A DNA stretch of 36,292 nucleotides, from positions 1-36,292 of the forward strand of contig JAGAVW010000016.1 in the NCBI GenBank assembly GCA_017941735.1. The letters are read 5' to 3'. This document shows positions 7,143 through 15,547 of the stretch, piece by piece; within the stretch, counting starts at the first letter, position 1, and every line of letters begins with the position of its first letter. The position numbers and the translations under genes are program-made. The stretch comes from Solobacterium sp. (lineage in GTDB: Bacteria; Bacillota_I; Bacilli_A; Erysipelotrichales; Erysipelotrichaceae). The notes under the pieces are model-generated. The model was given only the letters and a program-made list of their open reading frames with translations. It had not been told where the DNA came from and did no database searches.

Positions 7143-8330
7143 ATGAATTCATTTCAATATTATGCACCAACAAAAATCCTCTTTGGCTTAGATACCGAAG
7201 GGGAAGTTGGAAAACAAGTCAAAGCCTTTGGAGGCACAAAAGTATTAATTCATTATGGCAGTGAGCGTGTACGCACAACTGGCTTATTAGGGACGATTGA
7301 AGAAAGCTTACAAAATGAAGGGATTCCATTTGTTGAGTTAGGTGGGGTCGTGGCGAATCCACTTCTTAGTAAAGTCTATGAAGGCATCCAGTTAGGCAAA
7401 GAAGAGGGCATCGACTTTATTGTTGCGGTAGGTGGCGGTAGTGTGATTGACTCAGCCAAAGCCATTGGTTATGGCATGATTGCGGATTATGATGTCTGGG
7501 AGATTTTTGAAAAGAAACAAAAACCAACTGGATGTATACCCATTGGCGTAGTCTTAACAATTGCGGCAGCTGGAAGTGAAATGAGTAATTCTTCCGTTAT
7601 CACCAATGATACGCTTGGCTTAAAGCGCGGTTCCAATAGTGATTATTGTCGGCCTAGATTTGCGATTATGAATCCAAAATTAACCGTGACTTTACCGGAT
7701 TATCAAACCCAATGTGGATGTGCCGATATCATGATGCATACTATGGAACGCTATTTCACCAATAAAGGAAATATGACCTTAACGGATGAAATTGCGGAAG
7801 GGCTCTTACGTACGGTTAAAAAGAATGCGTGTATCTTACATGAAAATCCAGAAGATGTAGAAGCACGTGGAGAAGTGATGTGGGCAAGTAGTTTATCCCA
7901 TAATGGCTTAACGGAATGTGGTAATGGGGGCAATGACTTTGTCTGCCACTCCCTCGAACATGAACTTAGTGCACCTCCTTATAATGTGGCACATGGGGCC
8001 GGGTTAGCTGCTGTATGGGGCACATGGGCACGTTATGTATTAAAAGATTGTACACATCGCTTAAAGAAGTTCGCACTTAACGTCATGGAAGTAGAAAATA
8101 GGGGAAGCGATGAAGAAATCGCATTAAGAGGCATTGAAGCAATGGAAGCGCATTTCCGTGCGATGGGCATGCCGACAAGCATTGAAGAATTAGGCATTAC
8201 CTTAAGTGAAGAAGATTGTAAAGAGCTCGCAAAACGCGCTGCCCTAGGATGTGGTGGGAAGCGCGGCTCTGCGAAAGTCTTCTATGAAGAGGATTTCTAT
8301 CAAGTTTATTTATTAGCACGCAAACACTAG
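7143..8330 (+). CDS. iron-containing alcohol dehydrogenase (butanol dehydrogenase-like)
   Basis: Encodes 395 residues of the group III iron-dependent alcohol dehydrogenase family (BdhA/YqhD-like), which reduces aldehydes to alcohols with NAD(P)H. The nucleotide-binding GGGSVIDSAKAI is near residue 97. Metal ligands are in CADIMMHTMERYF (Asp and His, near 197) and in HSLEHELSAPPYNVAHGAG (two His, near 263-277). GGAGTTAG precedes the start, 9 bases after arcB, so it appears to be the last gene of the alr-arc operon. The substrate cannot be told from sequence. The stop shares a CTAG with the convergent yfcE-like gene. Confidence 0.92.
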   Translation: MNSFQYYAPTKILFGLDTEGEVGKQVKAFGGTKVLIHYGSERVRTTGLLGTIEESLQNEGIPFVELGGVVANPLLSKVYEGIQLGKEEGIDFIVAVGGGSVIDSAKAIGYGMIADYDVWEIFEKKQKPTGCIPIGVVLTIAAAGSEMSNSSVITNDTLGLKRGSNSDYCRPRFAIMNPKLTVTLPDYQTQCGCADIMMHTMERYFTNKGNMTLTDEIAEGLLRTVKKNACILHENPEDVEARGEVMWASSLSHNGLTECGNGGNDFVCHSLEHELSAPPYNVAHGAGLAAVWGTWARYVLKDCTHRLKKFALNVMEVENRGSDEEIALRGIEAMEAHFRAMGMPTSIEELGITLSEEDCKELAKRAALGCGGKRGSAKVFYEEDFYQVYLLARKH

Positions 8331-8869
8331 AAATTTATTTGCATATACACTTCTTCTTGCAACGTATAAATGGTAAAAGAATGGTCAGTGAGAATCGCAT
8401 AGGTTCTTGGATGACCATTTTTTGGTATGGAAATAGAACCAGGGTTCAGATAATAAATTCCATCTTTTTCATAGGCAGTTGGTATATGGGTATGGCCAGA
8501 TAAGACAAGGGTGCCTTGTTTGAGTATAGGTAAATAATCTGGCCCATAGATATGACCATGCGTCATAAAGATTGGATGATTCTCCATTTCTAAGAGTTGA
8601 TAATCCGCTTGGATAGGGAAATCTAAAACCATTTGATCAACTTCTGCATCACAATTTCCACGCACACAAAGGATTTCCTCCTTGTATGCATTAAGTAACG
8701 CAATAACTTCTTTGGGTTGGTAATCTTTTGGAATGTCATTGCGTGGTCCATGGTATAAAAGGTCACCTAAACAGATAATAGATTGAATATTTTTTGTTTG
8801 TTTGATGGAAAGAGCAACTTTTAAGCCATCGATTGCCCCATGAATATCGGAAAGAATTAATGTGTTCAT
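8327..8869 (-). CDS. YfcE-type metallophosphodiesterase
   Basis: Encodes 180 residues on the minus strand with the full calcineurin-like pattern: LSDIHGA (near residue 7), GDLLYHGPRN (near 36), RGNCD (near 70), HGH (near 105) and SGHTHIP (near 128), ending in NPGSIS. This matches the MJ0936/YfcE family of small manganese-dependent phosphodiesterases, whose natural substrate is uncertain. The start has a good TAGGAGAAAA site. It is transcribed away from the panT-like operon and converges on the alcohol dehydrogenase gene, overlapping its stop by 3 bases. Confidence 0.9.
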   Translation of the reverse strand: MNTLILSDIHGAIDGLKVALSIKQTKNIQSIICLGDLLYHGPRNDIPKDYQPKEVIALLNAYKEEILCVRGNCDAEVDQMVLDFPIQADYQLLEMENHPIFMTHGHIYGPDYLPILKQGTLVLSGHTHIPTAYEKDGIYYLNPGSISIPKNGHPRTYAILTDHSFTIYTLQEEVYMQINF

Positions 8870-8897
8870 AAGATTTTCTCCTATATGTAAAATATTG

Positions 8898-8995
8898 TAT
8901 AATAATTCTGCTGGTTGAAACCGTGATTCTCGAACATGGATTTCAAAAAAGGCAAAACATTAATTCATACACTGTATCCATTTGGAACGGTAGGA
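8898..8995 (+). promoter_or_regulatory. structured leader of the panT-coaBC-coaX operon
   Basis: A TATAAT at 8898-8903 (no good -35) would start RNA near 8910. Right after it TTGAAA-CCGTG (8915-8925) pairs with CATGG-A-TTTCAA (8935-8946), an 11-bp stem with one bulged A and a 9-base loop. About 45 unpaired bases then lead to the AGGAGGG ribosome site (8993-8999). I do not recognise a known riboswitch class. It may be a 5' stability hairpin or an undescribed control element. Confidence 0.4.
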
Positions 8996-9005
8996 GGGAA
9001 AAATT

Positions 9006-9638
9006 ATGAACAAACAAAAACAAACCCGGCGATTAGTACTCTTTGCATTCTTTGTAGCGATTGAGCTTGTCTTGATGCTCACACCAATTGGCTATATTCC
9101 AATTGGTCCCATTCGCGCTACGACGATGCATTTACCAGTCTTATTAGCCGGGATTTTATTAGGCCCAAAATGGGGTGCACTTTTAGGCCTTGTCTTTGGC
9201 TTAACAAGTCTAGCAACCAACACCTTTAGTCCAACCATCACATCCTTTGTCTTTTCACCTTTTATTACAGTCGGTGGTATTCATGGGAACTTTTGGAGTT
9301 TGGTGATTGTTTTAGTACCACGTATCTTATTAGGTTTATTAGCTGGCTTATTCTATCGTCTATTAGAGAAACTCATCAAAAAGGAAACCATTGCGGCAAT
9401 GATTTCTGCTGCATGCAATACGTTATTACATACCATCTTAGTCATGGGTGGCATTTGGGTCTTCTTTGCGCAACCCTATGCGGCCGCAAAACAAATGACC
9501 ATCCAAGAAGTATGGGTATTTATTTTGGGGGTTATCACAAGCAATGGCGTCATGGAGATGATTGTGGCTGCTATCATCATTCCGATTCTTGTCAAAGCTC
9601 TAAAACCCACAATAGAAAGGTTAAATTTGGATGATTAA
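9006..9638 (+). CDS. panT: ECF transporter S component, probably pantothenate (PanT-like)
   Basis: Encodes 210 residues with about five to six hydrophobic membrane segments (around 10-30, 37-75, 90-120, 130-155, 168-195). It has the layout of the ECF substrate-binding subunit family that includes PanT. Motifs such as IGPIRATTMHLPVLLAG and LGPKWGALLGLVFGL are typical of the group. The ligand is inferred from context: the coding sequence overlaps coaBC by 8 bases and the operon continues with coaX, the pantothenate kinase. The shared ECF ATPases and T component are not in the window. RBS AGGAGGG. Confidence 0.75.
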   Translation: MNKQKQTRRLVLFAFFVAIELVLMLTPIGYIPIGPIRATTMHLPVLLAGILLGPKWGALLGLVFGLTSLATNTFSPTITSFVFSPFITVGGIHGNFWSLVIVLVPRILLGLLAGLFYRLLEKLIKKETIAAMISAACNTLLHTILVMGGIWVFFAQPYAAAKQMTIQEVWVFILGVITSNGVMEMIVAAIIIPILVKALKPTIERLNLDD

Positions 9639-10821
9639 GAAACATTGTATTTTGATTGGCGTAACCGGTGGAATTGCGGCCTATAAGATTTGTTCGTTAG
9701 TTTCAAGTCTTAAGAAAGACGGACATGAGGTCCATGTCCTTATGAGTAAATCCGCCCAAGAATTTGTAACCCCATTGACCTTTCAAACGCTCAGTGGGCA
9801 AAAAGTCGTAACGGATATGTTTACGGTGGATTATACACCAGATGTGCATCATGTATCCTTAGCGAAAAAGGCAGACCTCTTTGTGATTGCTCCAGCCAGT
9901 GCTAACACAATTGCGAAAGTCGCTAATGGGATTGCGGATGACATGTTAACGACGACATTTTTGGCTGCGACTTGTCCAAAACTCATTGTGCCAGCCATGA
10001 ATACAGCCATGTTAGAAAACCCTATTACGCAAGATAATCTTAAAAAATGTAAACAATATGGTATGGAAATCTTACAAAGTGGCGAAGGCTATTTAGCTTG
10101 TGGGGATGTTGGAAAAGGGCGTATGCCAGAGCCAGAAGTCATTAAAGAAAAAATTGAAGCACTTTTAGAACCCGAAGAAGGCTTTCTAAAAGGAAAGAAG
10201 GTATTAATTACTGCTGGGCCAACTCAAGAAGCGATTGACCCCGTACGCTATATCACAAACCACTCTTCTGGCAAAATGGGTTATGCCTTAGCGAAGGCTG
10301 CTAACGCTTATGGGGCAAAAGTTACGCTTGTTGCGGGGCCCAATCATTTAGAAGATCCAGAAGGTGTAGAAGTCATCCATGTGAAAAGCGCAAAAGATAT
10401 GGCCGAAGCAACCCTTCCTTTACAAAAGAAAATGGATGTCATGATTCTTGCGGCTGCAGTAGCAGATTTTACCCCCAAAGTAGTAGCGAAAGAAAAGATT
10501 CATAAAAACGAAAAGGGAATGAACCTTGCCCTAGAAAAAACAACCGACATCCTAGCAACCTTAGGAAAACAAAAGAAAAAAGGCCAAGTCTTAATTGGCT
10601 TCTCCATGGAGACAGAAGACTTACTTGAAAATACAAGAAAGAAATTAAAAAAGAAGAATTGCGATTATGTGATTGCGAATAGTATTGCGGAAAAAGGCGC
10701 AGGTTTTGCGGGTGATACAAATCATGTGATTGTGATTTCTAGTAAAGAAGAAATTGATTTAGGCATGGATACAAAAGAAAATATTGCCCAAGAGATCTTA
10801 AAAGTTTGTTTAAAGAAATGA
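9631..10821 (+). CDS. coaBC: bifunctional phosphopantothenoylcysteine decarboxylase / synthase
   Basis: Encodes 396 residues, two enzymes in one chain that convert 4'-phosphopantothenate and cysteine to 4'-phosphopantetheine for coenzyme A. The CoaC half (about 1-180) is an FMN protein with ITGG-like GVTGGIAAYK, the catalytic His in VHHVSLAK (near residue 72), APASANTIAK and PAMNTAMLENP. The CoaB half (about 185-396) starts GKKVLITAGPTQEAIDPVR and has the lysine-bearing FTPKVVAKEKIHK and CDYVIANSI. It overlaps the S-component gene by 8 bases. Confidence 0.96.
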   Translation: MIKKHCILIGVTGGIAAYKICSLVSSLKKDGHEVHVLMSKSAQEFVTPLTFQTLSGQKVVTDMFTVDYTPDVHHVSLAKKADLFVIAPASANTIAKVANGIADDMLTTTFLAATCPKLIVPAMNTAMLENPITQDNLKKCKQYGMEILQSGEGYLACGDVGKGRMPEPEVIKEKIEALLEPEEGFLKGKKVLITAGPTQEAIDPVRYITNHSSGKMGYALAKAANAYGAKVTLVAGPNHLEDPEGVEVIHVKSAKDMAEATLPLQKKMDVMILAAAVADFTPKVVAKEKIHKNEKGMNLALEKTTDILATLGKQKKKGQVLIGFSMETEDLLENTRKKLKKKNCDYVIANSIAEKGAGFAGDTNHVIVISSKEEIDLGMDTKENIAQEILKVCLKK

Positions 10822-10828
10822 GGAAATG

Positions 10829-11605
10829 ATGTTATTAACGGTTGATGTAGGAAATACAAATATTGCCTTCGGGTTTATGAAGAATAAAAAGGTTGTCGCA
10901 AGTTATCGTTTGATTACCCAAACCCCACGCACCAGTGATGAATATGTCATGTGCTTAGATTCCTTTTGTAAAACAGGCGGAATCAAAAGTAAGGATGTCG
11001 AAGATATCATCATTTCTAGTGTTGTGCCAAAGATTATGTATGCCTTAACTTCTGGCATCATTAAATTCTTTGGAAAAGAACCAATGATTATTGGCCCAGG
11101 CATTAAAACAGGCATTGAATTACATGTGGAGAATCCAAAAGAAGTAGGGGCGGATCGGATTGTGGATTGTGTAGCTGCTTATAATATCCATAAGCGTTCC
11201 TGTATGATTGTCGATTTTGGAACGGCTACGACCTTTGATTATGTAAGCGATAAAGGCGAATTCCGCCATACTGTGATTGCGCCAGGTCTAGGCATTTCGG
11301 CAAATGCCTTAACAAGCCAAACCGCAAAGCTTCCTGAAATTGAAATTCAAAAACCAGCTTCCATTCTAGGAAAAAATACAATTACCGGCATGCAGGCAGG
11401 TGTGGTATATGGGTATATTGGCTTAGTGGAATATATCATTAAGACAATGAAGAAGGAACTCAATGATCCAGATTGCTATGTCATTGCGACTGGAGGTCTT
11501 GGAAAAGTCATCACGAATGAGACCGATGAAATTGATGAATATGACCCAGATATTGCCTATAAAGGGATGCAGATTATTTATAGTAAAAATAAGACAAAGA
11601 AATAA
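10829..11605 (+). CDS. coaX: type III pantothenate kinase
   Basis: Encodes 258 residues. The enzyme phosphorylates pantothenate with ATP, the first step to coenzyme A. It has the ASKHA fold signatures LLTVDVGNTNIAFGF (residues 2-16), GADRIVDCVAAY (near 107), MIVDFGTATTFDYV (near 127) and ATGGLGKVI (near 218). Of two tandem ATG codons I choose 10829, since GAGG at 10820-10823 is better spaced from it and family members usually begin MLL. It lies 7 bases after coaBC and is closed by a terminator at 11601-11631. Confidence 0.95.
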   Translation: MLLTVDVGNTNIAFGFMKNKKVVASYRLITQTPRTSDEYVMCLDSFCKTGGIKSKDVEDIIISSVVPKIMYALTSGIIKFFGKEPMIIGPGIKTGIELHVENPKEVGADRIVDCVAAYNIHKRSCMIVDFGTATTFDYVSDKGEFRHTVIAPGLGISANALTSQTAKLPEIEIQKPASILGKNTITGMQAGVVYGYIGLVEYIIKTMKKELNDPDCYVIATGGLGKVITNETDEIDEYDPDIAYKGMQIIYSKNKTKK

Positions 11606-11631
11606 AGTTGAAAAATCAACTTTATTTTTTT
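11601..11631 (+). terminator. terminator of the coaX operon
   Basis: AATAAAGTTG (11601-11610) pairs with CAACTTTATT (11617-11626), loop AAAAAT, then a run of T to 11631. The stem begins at the coaX stop codon. Confidence 0.85.
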
Positions 11632-11656
11632 GGCTATTAGGATAAAATGGTTAAAT

Positions 11657-13024
11657 ATGAAAGAACGTTCCACTGCAGTAGATATGGTCCAAGGACCGCT
11701 TGTTAAAAATATCATTCGTTTTGCGATGCCGGTCATGTTGTCTGCACTTTTAGAGATGTTATTTAATGCCGCAGATACGATTATTGTTGGAAAGTTTTCT
11801 GGCCAACATGCTTTAGCTGCTGTTGGCGCAACGGGCTCTATTATCTTTTTGATTACATCGTTATTTAATGGCTTAAGCAGTGGCACAAATGTGGTCATTG
11901 CCCGCTACCTAGGCGCAAGTGAAAATGATAAAGTCCAAAAAGCTGTCCATACCGCCATCTTTACAGCGCTTGTAGGTGGAATATTCGTATTAGCGGTTGG
12001 TTTTCTTTCCACCAATGCCTTTTTAAGAGGCATGAGCACGCCAGATGACATCATCGATAGTAGTGCCCTTTATATGCATATCTACTGGTTTGGGGCACCC
12101 TTTATTCTGCTTTATGATTTTGGGGCAGCGATTTTAAGAAGTCGAGGCGATACGAAGCGTCCATTTTATTTCTTAACGATTGCGGGCATTCTCAATGTGC
12201 TTTTAAACCTTCTCTTTGTGATTGGCTTTCGCTTATCTGTAGCAGGAGTCGCAATTGCGACCGTTCTTTCGCAAATGATGGCTTGTTTCTTGATGTTGAG
12301 AACATTATTAACTGAAGAGCCATTGATTCGTTTATACCCAAAGAAAATTGCCTTACATAAAGAAATCCTATTAGAGATTATTAAGATTGGGGTACCAGCG
12401 GGTATTCAAGGTTTGGTATTCTCTTTTAGTAATATTGTGATTCAATCAGAGATTAATAAACTAGGATCCATTGTCGTTGCGGGCAATAGTGCCGCATCCA
12501 ATATTGAAAACTTTGTCTATATTGGGATGATTGGCTTTTCCCAAGCGGCCATCACCTTTACTTCGCAAAACTTAGGGGCGAAAAAAATAACACGTATTAA
12601 AAATACCATGTTAGATACTCTTCTTTTAAACTGTGTTTCAACATTCCTGATTGCCTTAATCATTACTTCTTTTAGTGGCACTTTCTTATCATTCTATACA
12701 AATGATATGGGGGTTATTGAAGCAGGGAGTGTTCGTCTACAATGTGTTGCTTTTTGGCTTTGGCTTAATGGCGCACTAGATATCTTTGTGGGATCCCTTC
12801 GTGGGATGGGGAAATCCTTTGTGCCAACCTTAATTTCTTTAGTTGGAATTTGTGGTGTGCGTTTAAGCTATATCGCAAGTATTTATCCTATCTATGGAAC
12901 CCTACGTGCGCTTTATTATTGTTTCCCAATTTCTTGGGTGTTAACGGGTCTTGTCCAAGGGGTTTTATGGATCATTGAATATCGAAGGCTTAAAAAGCGT
13001 TTTTCATTAGGAGCTACAGAATGA
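11657..13024 (+). CDS. MATE family multidrug efflux protein
   Basis: Encodes 455 residues with about twelve membrane segments, the standard size for Na+ or H+ coupled MATE exporters of the NorM/DinF superfamily. Recognisable stretches are KNIIRFAMPVMLSALLEMLFNAADT... (residues 16-40), SGTNVVIARYLGA (near 85) and the mirrored second-half FVYIGMIGFSQAAITFTSQNLGA (near 300). I choose the ATG at 11657 over a TTG at 11630 that lies inside the upstream terminator's T-tract. No clear SD precedes it, and TAAAAT at 11643-11648 could be a -10 box, so the mRNA may be nearly leaderless. The stop overlaps the next start (ATGA). Confidence 0.92.
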   Translation: MKERSTAVDMVQGPLVKNIIRFAMPVMLSALLEMLFNAADTIIVGKFSGQHALAAVGATGSIIFLITSLFNGLSSGTNVVIARYLGASENDKVQKAVHTAIFTALVGGIFVLAVGFLSTNAFLRGMSTPDDIIDSSALYMHIYWFGAPFILLYDFGAAILRSRGDTKRPFYFLTIAGILNVLLNLLFVIGFRLSVAGVAIATVLSQMMACFLMLRTLLTEEPLIRLYPKKIALHKEILLEIIKIGVPAGIQGLVFSFSNIVIQSEINKLGSIVVAGNSAASNIENFVYIGMIGFSQAAITFTSQNLGAKKITRIKNTMLDTLLLNCVSTFLIALIITSFSGTFLSFYTNDMGVIEAGSVRLQCVAFWLWLNGALDIFVGSLRGMGKSFVPTLISLVGICGVRLSYIASIYPIYGTLRALYYCFPISWVLTGLVQGVLWIIEYRRLKKRFSLGATE

Positions 13025-15480
13025 AACGCATTGTGGTAGGGGTATTAGCCCACGTCGATGCGGGGAAGACAACACTCATTGAAAGCTTTTTATTTCATAG
13101 TGGATTAATCAAACAACCAGGACGTGTTGATTTACAAAATGCCTTTCTAGATTACAACCAAGAAGAAAAAAAGCGTGGTATTACGATTAGTTCAAAAGAA
13201 GCACATATTACTTGGAAAGATAGTGATATTGAACTCATTGATACACCAGGGCACGTCGATTTTTCTGGGGACATGGAGCGAGCCTTACAGATCATTGATA
13301 TGGCTGTATTAATATTAGGCGCACAAGACGGCATCAAAGCGCATACTAAAACCATTTGGCGTTGTTTAGAAGAATATGAGATTCCTACCTTAGTATTCAT
13401 CAATAAAATGGACCTTGAACAAAAGGGGAAAGAAGCTTTATTAAAAGATTTAAGTGAATTATCTCCTTATTTTGTGGAAGGTTTTGAAGAAGAAACGATT
13501 GCGGCTAGTGATGAAAGTCTTTTAGATGCGTATCTTCAAAATGGACACTTAACAAACATCCAACTTCAAGAAGCATTTGAAAAGCGCCTTTATCTTCCAG
13601 TCTTTTTTGGCTCTGCCTTAAAACAAGAAGGGACAAAAGAACTTTTAGATATTCTAGCCTCCTTTGCGAAGGAAAGAGATTTAGAGGCACCATTAGGTGG
13701 AAAAGTATTTCAAATTACCTATGATAACCAAGGCCAACGCTTAACGCATGTAAAACTTACCCAAGGTACTTTACGTGTCAAAGAAGCCTTATTCCCACAA
13801 GAAAAAGTAGACCAGATACGCTGGATGAATGGGAATACCTTCCAAACCTTAGAGCGCGCTGAAGCAGGACAAGTCGTTGCGTTAAAAGGTATCCACTCCT
13901 TACAAGCAGGGGATGCCTTTGGAAGTGAAGAAACAAAGTTACGCTTACTAAACCAACCTTGTATTACTTATGCCTTAGTGGTTGAAGAAGATATCGATCG
14001 TAATAAGATTCAAAAGGTTTGTGAAGAAATCGCAGATGAAGATCCATTATTAGAAATGAAATATGATACCCAAAGCGGCGAAATCTTGTTTTCCTTAATG
14101 GGTGAAATTCAAAAAGAAGTTTTACAAGCAAAAATCTTAGAAAAAACAGGGATAACTGTTTCCTTTGAAGAAAAAGGAGTCATCTATAAAGAGACAATTC
14201 TTAATCCGATTCTTGGGGTAGGACACTATGAACCTTTAAGACATTATGCCGAAGTCCAACTTCTTTTAGAACCCGCTAAAAGAGGACAAGGGATTGTGAT
14301 TGAAAATCGGATTTTAAGAGAGCGCCTTTCTCCTGTCCATCAAAAATCAATCTTACATACTTTACAAAATACCCTTTTTAAAGGTGTGTTAATTGGGGCG
14401 CCTTTAACGGATGTGAAAATCATTTTAGTAGATGGTAAAGGCCATCTGAAACATACCGAAGGGGGCGATTTCCGTGAAGCTACCATTCGGGCCGTGCGCC
14501 AAGGTTTAATGAAAGCTGAAAGCATCTTATTAGAGCCTTATGGCCAATACGAAATTGAAGTCGAAGCTTCCCGCATGAGTAAAGTATTATTTGATTTACA
14601 ACAACTTGGCATCGAATCCCCTCATATAGAAGAAAAAGAAGTGGGTATGTTGATAATGGGTAGAGGGCCAATGAAAGATTTATTGCATTATCAAAAAGAT
14701 TTCTTAATCCAAGAAAAAGGAAAAGGGAATTTCTTATTGCGTTATGACAAATATGATATTTGTATGCATGAAGAAGAAGTCTTAGCTACTTCTACTTATG
14801 AAAGTGAAGCAGATCTTGAACAACCTTGTGGCTCCATCTTCACCAAACACGGAGCAGGTTTTTATGTACCGTGGCACGAAGTAGAAGATTATGTGGAAGT
14901 CTATGAAGAAGAAAAGAATACATCCTCATATGAGCGTATTACTTATCATGTCTCAAAAGATGAAGTAGATACTTTGGTTGAAAAAAGTGTAGGCAATAAT
15001 CGCAATCCGAATAAAGTTTATACACCAAAAGAAAAAGAAAAGATCAAGATGAAGCCGATTGTAGATGATCGACCAGAACTCTATGTGATTGATGGCTATA
15101 ACTTGTTATATGAGATGGAAGAACTGAAAGCTTTAGCCAAAGAAGACCTTTATGCCGCAAGAGAAAAGCTTATGGATATTCTATTTAACTATATTGGCTA
15201 TACAGGCCAAGAAACGATCCTTGTCTTTGATGGCTATAAAGTCTCGAATCATAGTGAAACAAATTATGACCATAATAAACTAAAAGTCGTCTATACCAAA
15301 ACAGGCGAGACGGCAGATGCTTATATTGCAAGGCAAGCGGAAGCATGGAAAAAGAAGTATCGAATTAAGGTTGTTTCTTCCGATGCCCTTGTACAAAATG
15401 CGATCTTTTCACAAGGTGCATCCCGCATGTCTTCACGTGAATATCTCCAATTACTCGAAGCATTGAAGCAGATTAAATAA
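13021..15480 (+). CDS. TetM-like ribosomal GTPase fused to a YacP/Rae1-like NYN nuclease domain
   Basis: Encodes 819 residues; TetM-type proteins are about 640. Residues 1-~650 are an EF-G/TetM-like translational GTPase: G1 AHVDAGKTT (10-18), DTPGHVD (74-80), NKMD (128-131), and a domain IV region GGDFREATIRAVRQG (from about 480) where true TetM has STPADFR. A charged linker follows. Residues ~685-819 match the YacP/Rae1 NYN (PIN-like) domain, with acidic residues D691 (VIDGYNLL), D737 (VFDGY), D766 (TADAYI) and D788 (SSDAL). Rae1 of Bacillus subtilis cleaves mRNA in the ribosomal A site, the site TetM-like GTPases enter. A ribosome-targeted nuclease is inferred. It overlaps the MATE gene by 4 bases. 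Tetracycline resistance is not indicated. Confidence 0.88.
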   Translation: MKRIVVGVLAHVDAGKTTLIESFLFHSGLIKQPGRVDLQNAFLDYNQEEKKRGITISSKEAHITWKDSDIELIDTPGHVDFSGDMERALQIIDMAVLILGAQDGIKAHTKTIWRCLEEYEIPTLVFINKMDLEQKGKEALLKDLSELSPYFVEGFEEETIAASDESLLDAYLQNGHLTNIQLQEAFEKRLYLPVFFGSALKQEGTKELLDILASFAKERDLEAPLGGKVFQITYDNQGQRLTHVKLTQGTLRVKEALFPQEKVDQIRWMNGNTFQTLERAEAGQVVALKGIHSLQAGDAFGSEETKLRLLNQPCITYALVVEEDIDRNKIQKVCEEIADEDPLLEMKYDTQSGEILFSLMGEIQKEVLQAKILEKTGITVSFEEKGVIYKETILNPILGVGHYEPLRHYAEVQLLLEPAKRGQGIVIENRILRERLSPVHQKSILHTLQNTLFKGVLIGAPLTDVKIILVDGKGHLKHTEGGDFREATIRAVRQGLMKAESILLEPYGQYEIEVEASRMSKVLFDLQQLGIESPHIEEKEVGMLIMGRGPMKDLLHYQKDFLIQEKGKGNFLLRYDKYDICMHEEEVLATSTYESEADLEQPCGSIFTKHGAGFYVPWHEVEDYVEVYEEEKNTSSYERITYHVSKDEVDTLVEKSVGNNRNPNKVYTPKEKEKIKMKPIVDDRPELYVIDGYNLLYEMEELKALAKEDLYAAREKLMDILFNYIGYTGQETILVFDGYKVSNHSETNYDHNKLKVVYTKTGETADAYIARQAEAWKKKYRIKVVSSDALVQNAIFSQGASRMSSREYLQLLEALKQIK

Positions 15481-15541
15481 TGTAAATATTTACAAATAAT
15501 GAAATAATTTTCTTGACAAGCGAAAATATTTACATTAAGAT
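15481..15541 (+). promoter_or_regulatory. promoter of the T-box/ABC operon with repeated operator-like sites
   Basis: TTGACA (15513-15518), 17 bases, TAAGAT (15536-15541). A perfect 14-bp palindrome TGTAAATATTTACA lies at 15481-15494. Its 11-base part AAATATTTACA is repeated exactly 40 bp downstream at 15524-15534, inside the promoter spacer. Two sites on the same helix face flanking the -35 suggest an unknown repressor in addition to the T-box. Confidence 0.7.
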
Positions 15542-15547
15542 AGGCTC

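Noticed and set aside
9293..9634. 113-codon frame inside the panT-like gene
   Set aside because: It is out of frame with a clear membrane protein gene, has no ribosome site, and is Cys/His-rich noise typical of shifted frames.
11630..11656. TTG start for the MATE protein at 11630
   Set aside because: It lies in the T-tract of the coaX terminator and adds nine residues without family support.
13021..15480. Annotation of the TetM-like protein as a tetracycline resistance gene
   Set aside because: The domain IV tip lacks the TetM-type STPADFR motif, the protein carries an extra nuclease domain, and there is no mobile-element context. A housekeeping or quality-control role is more likely.
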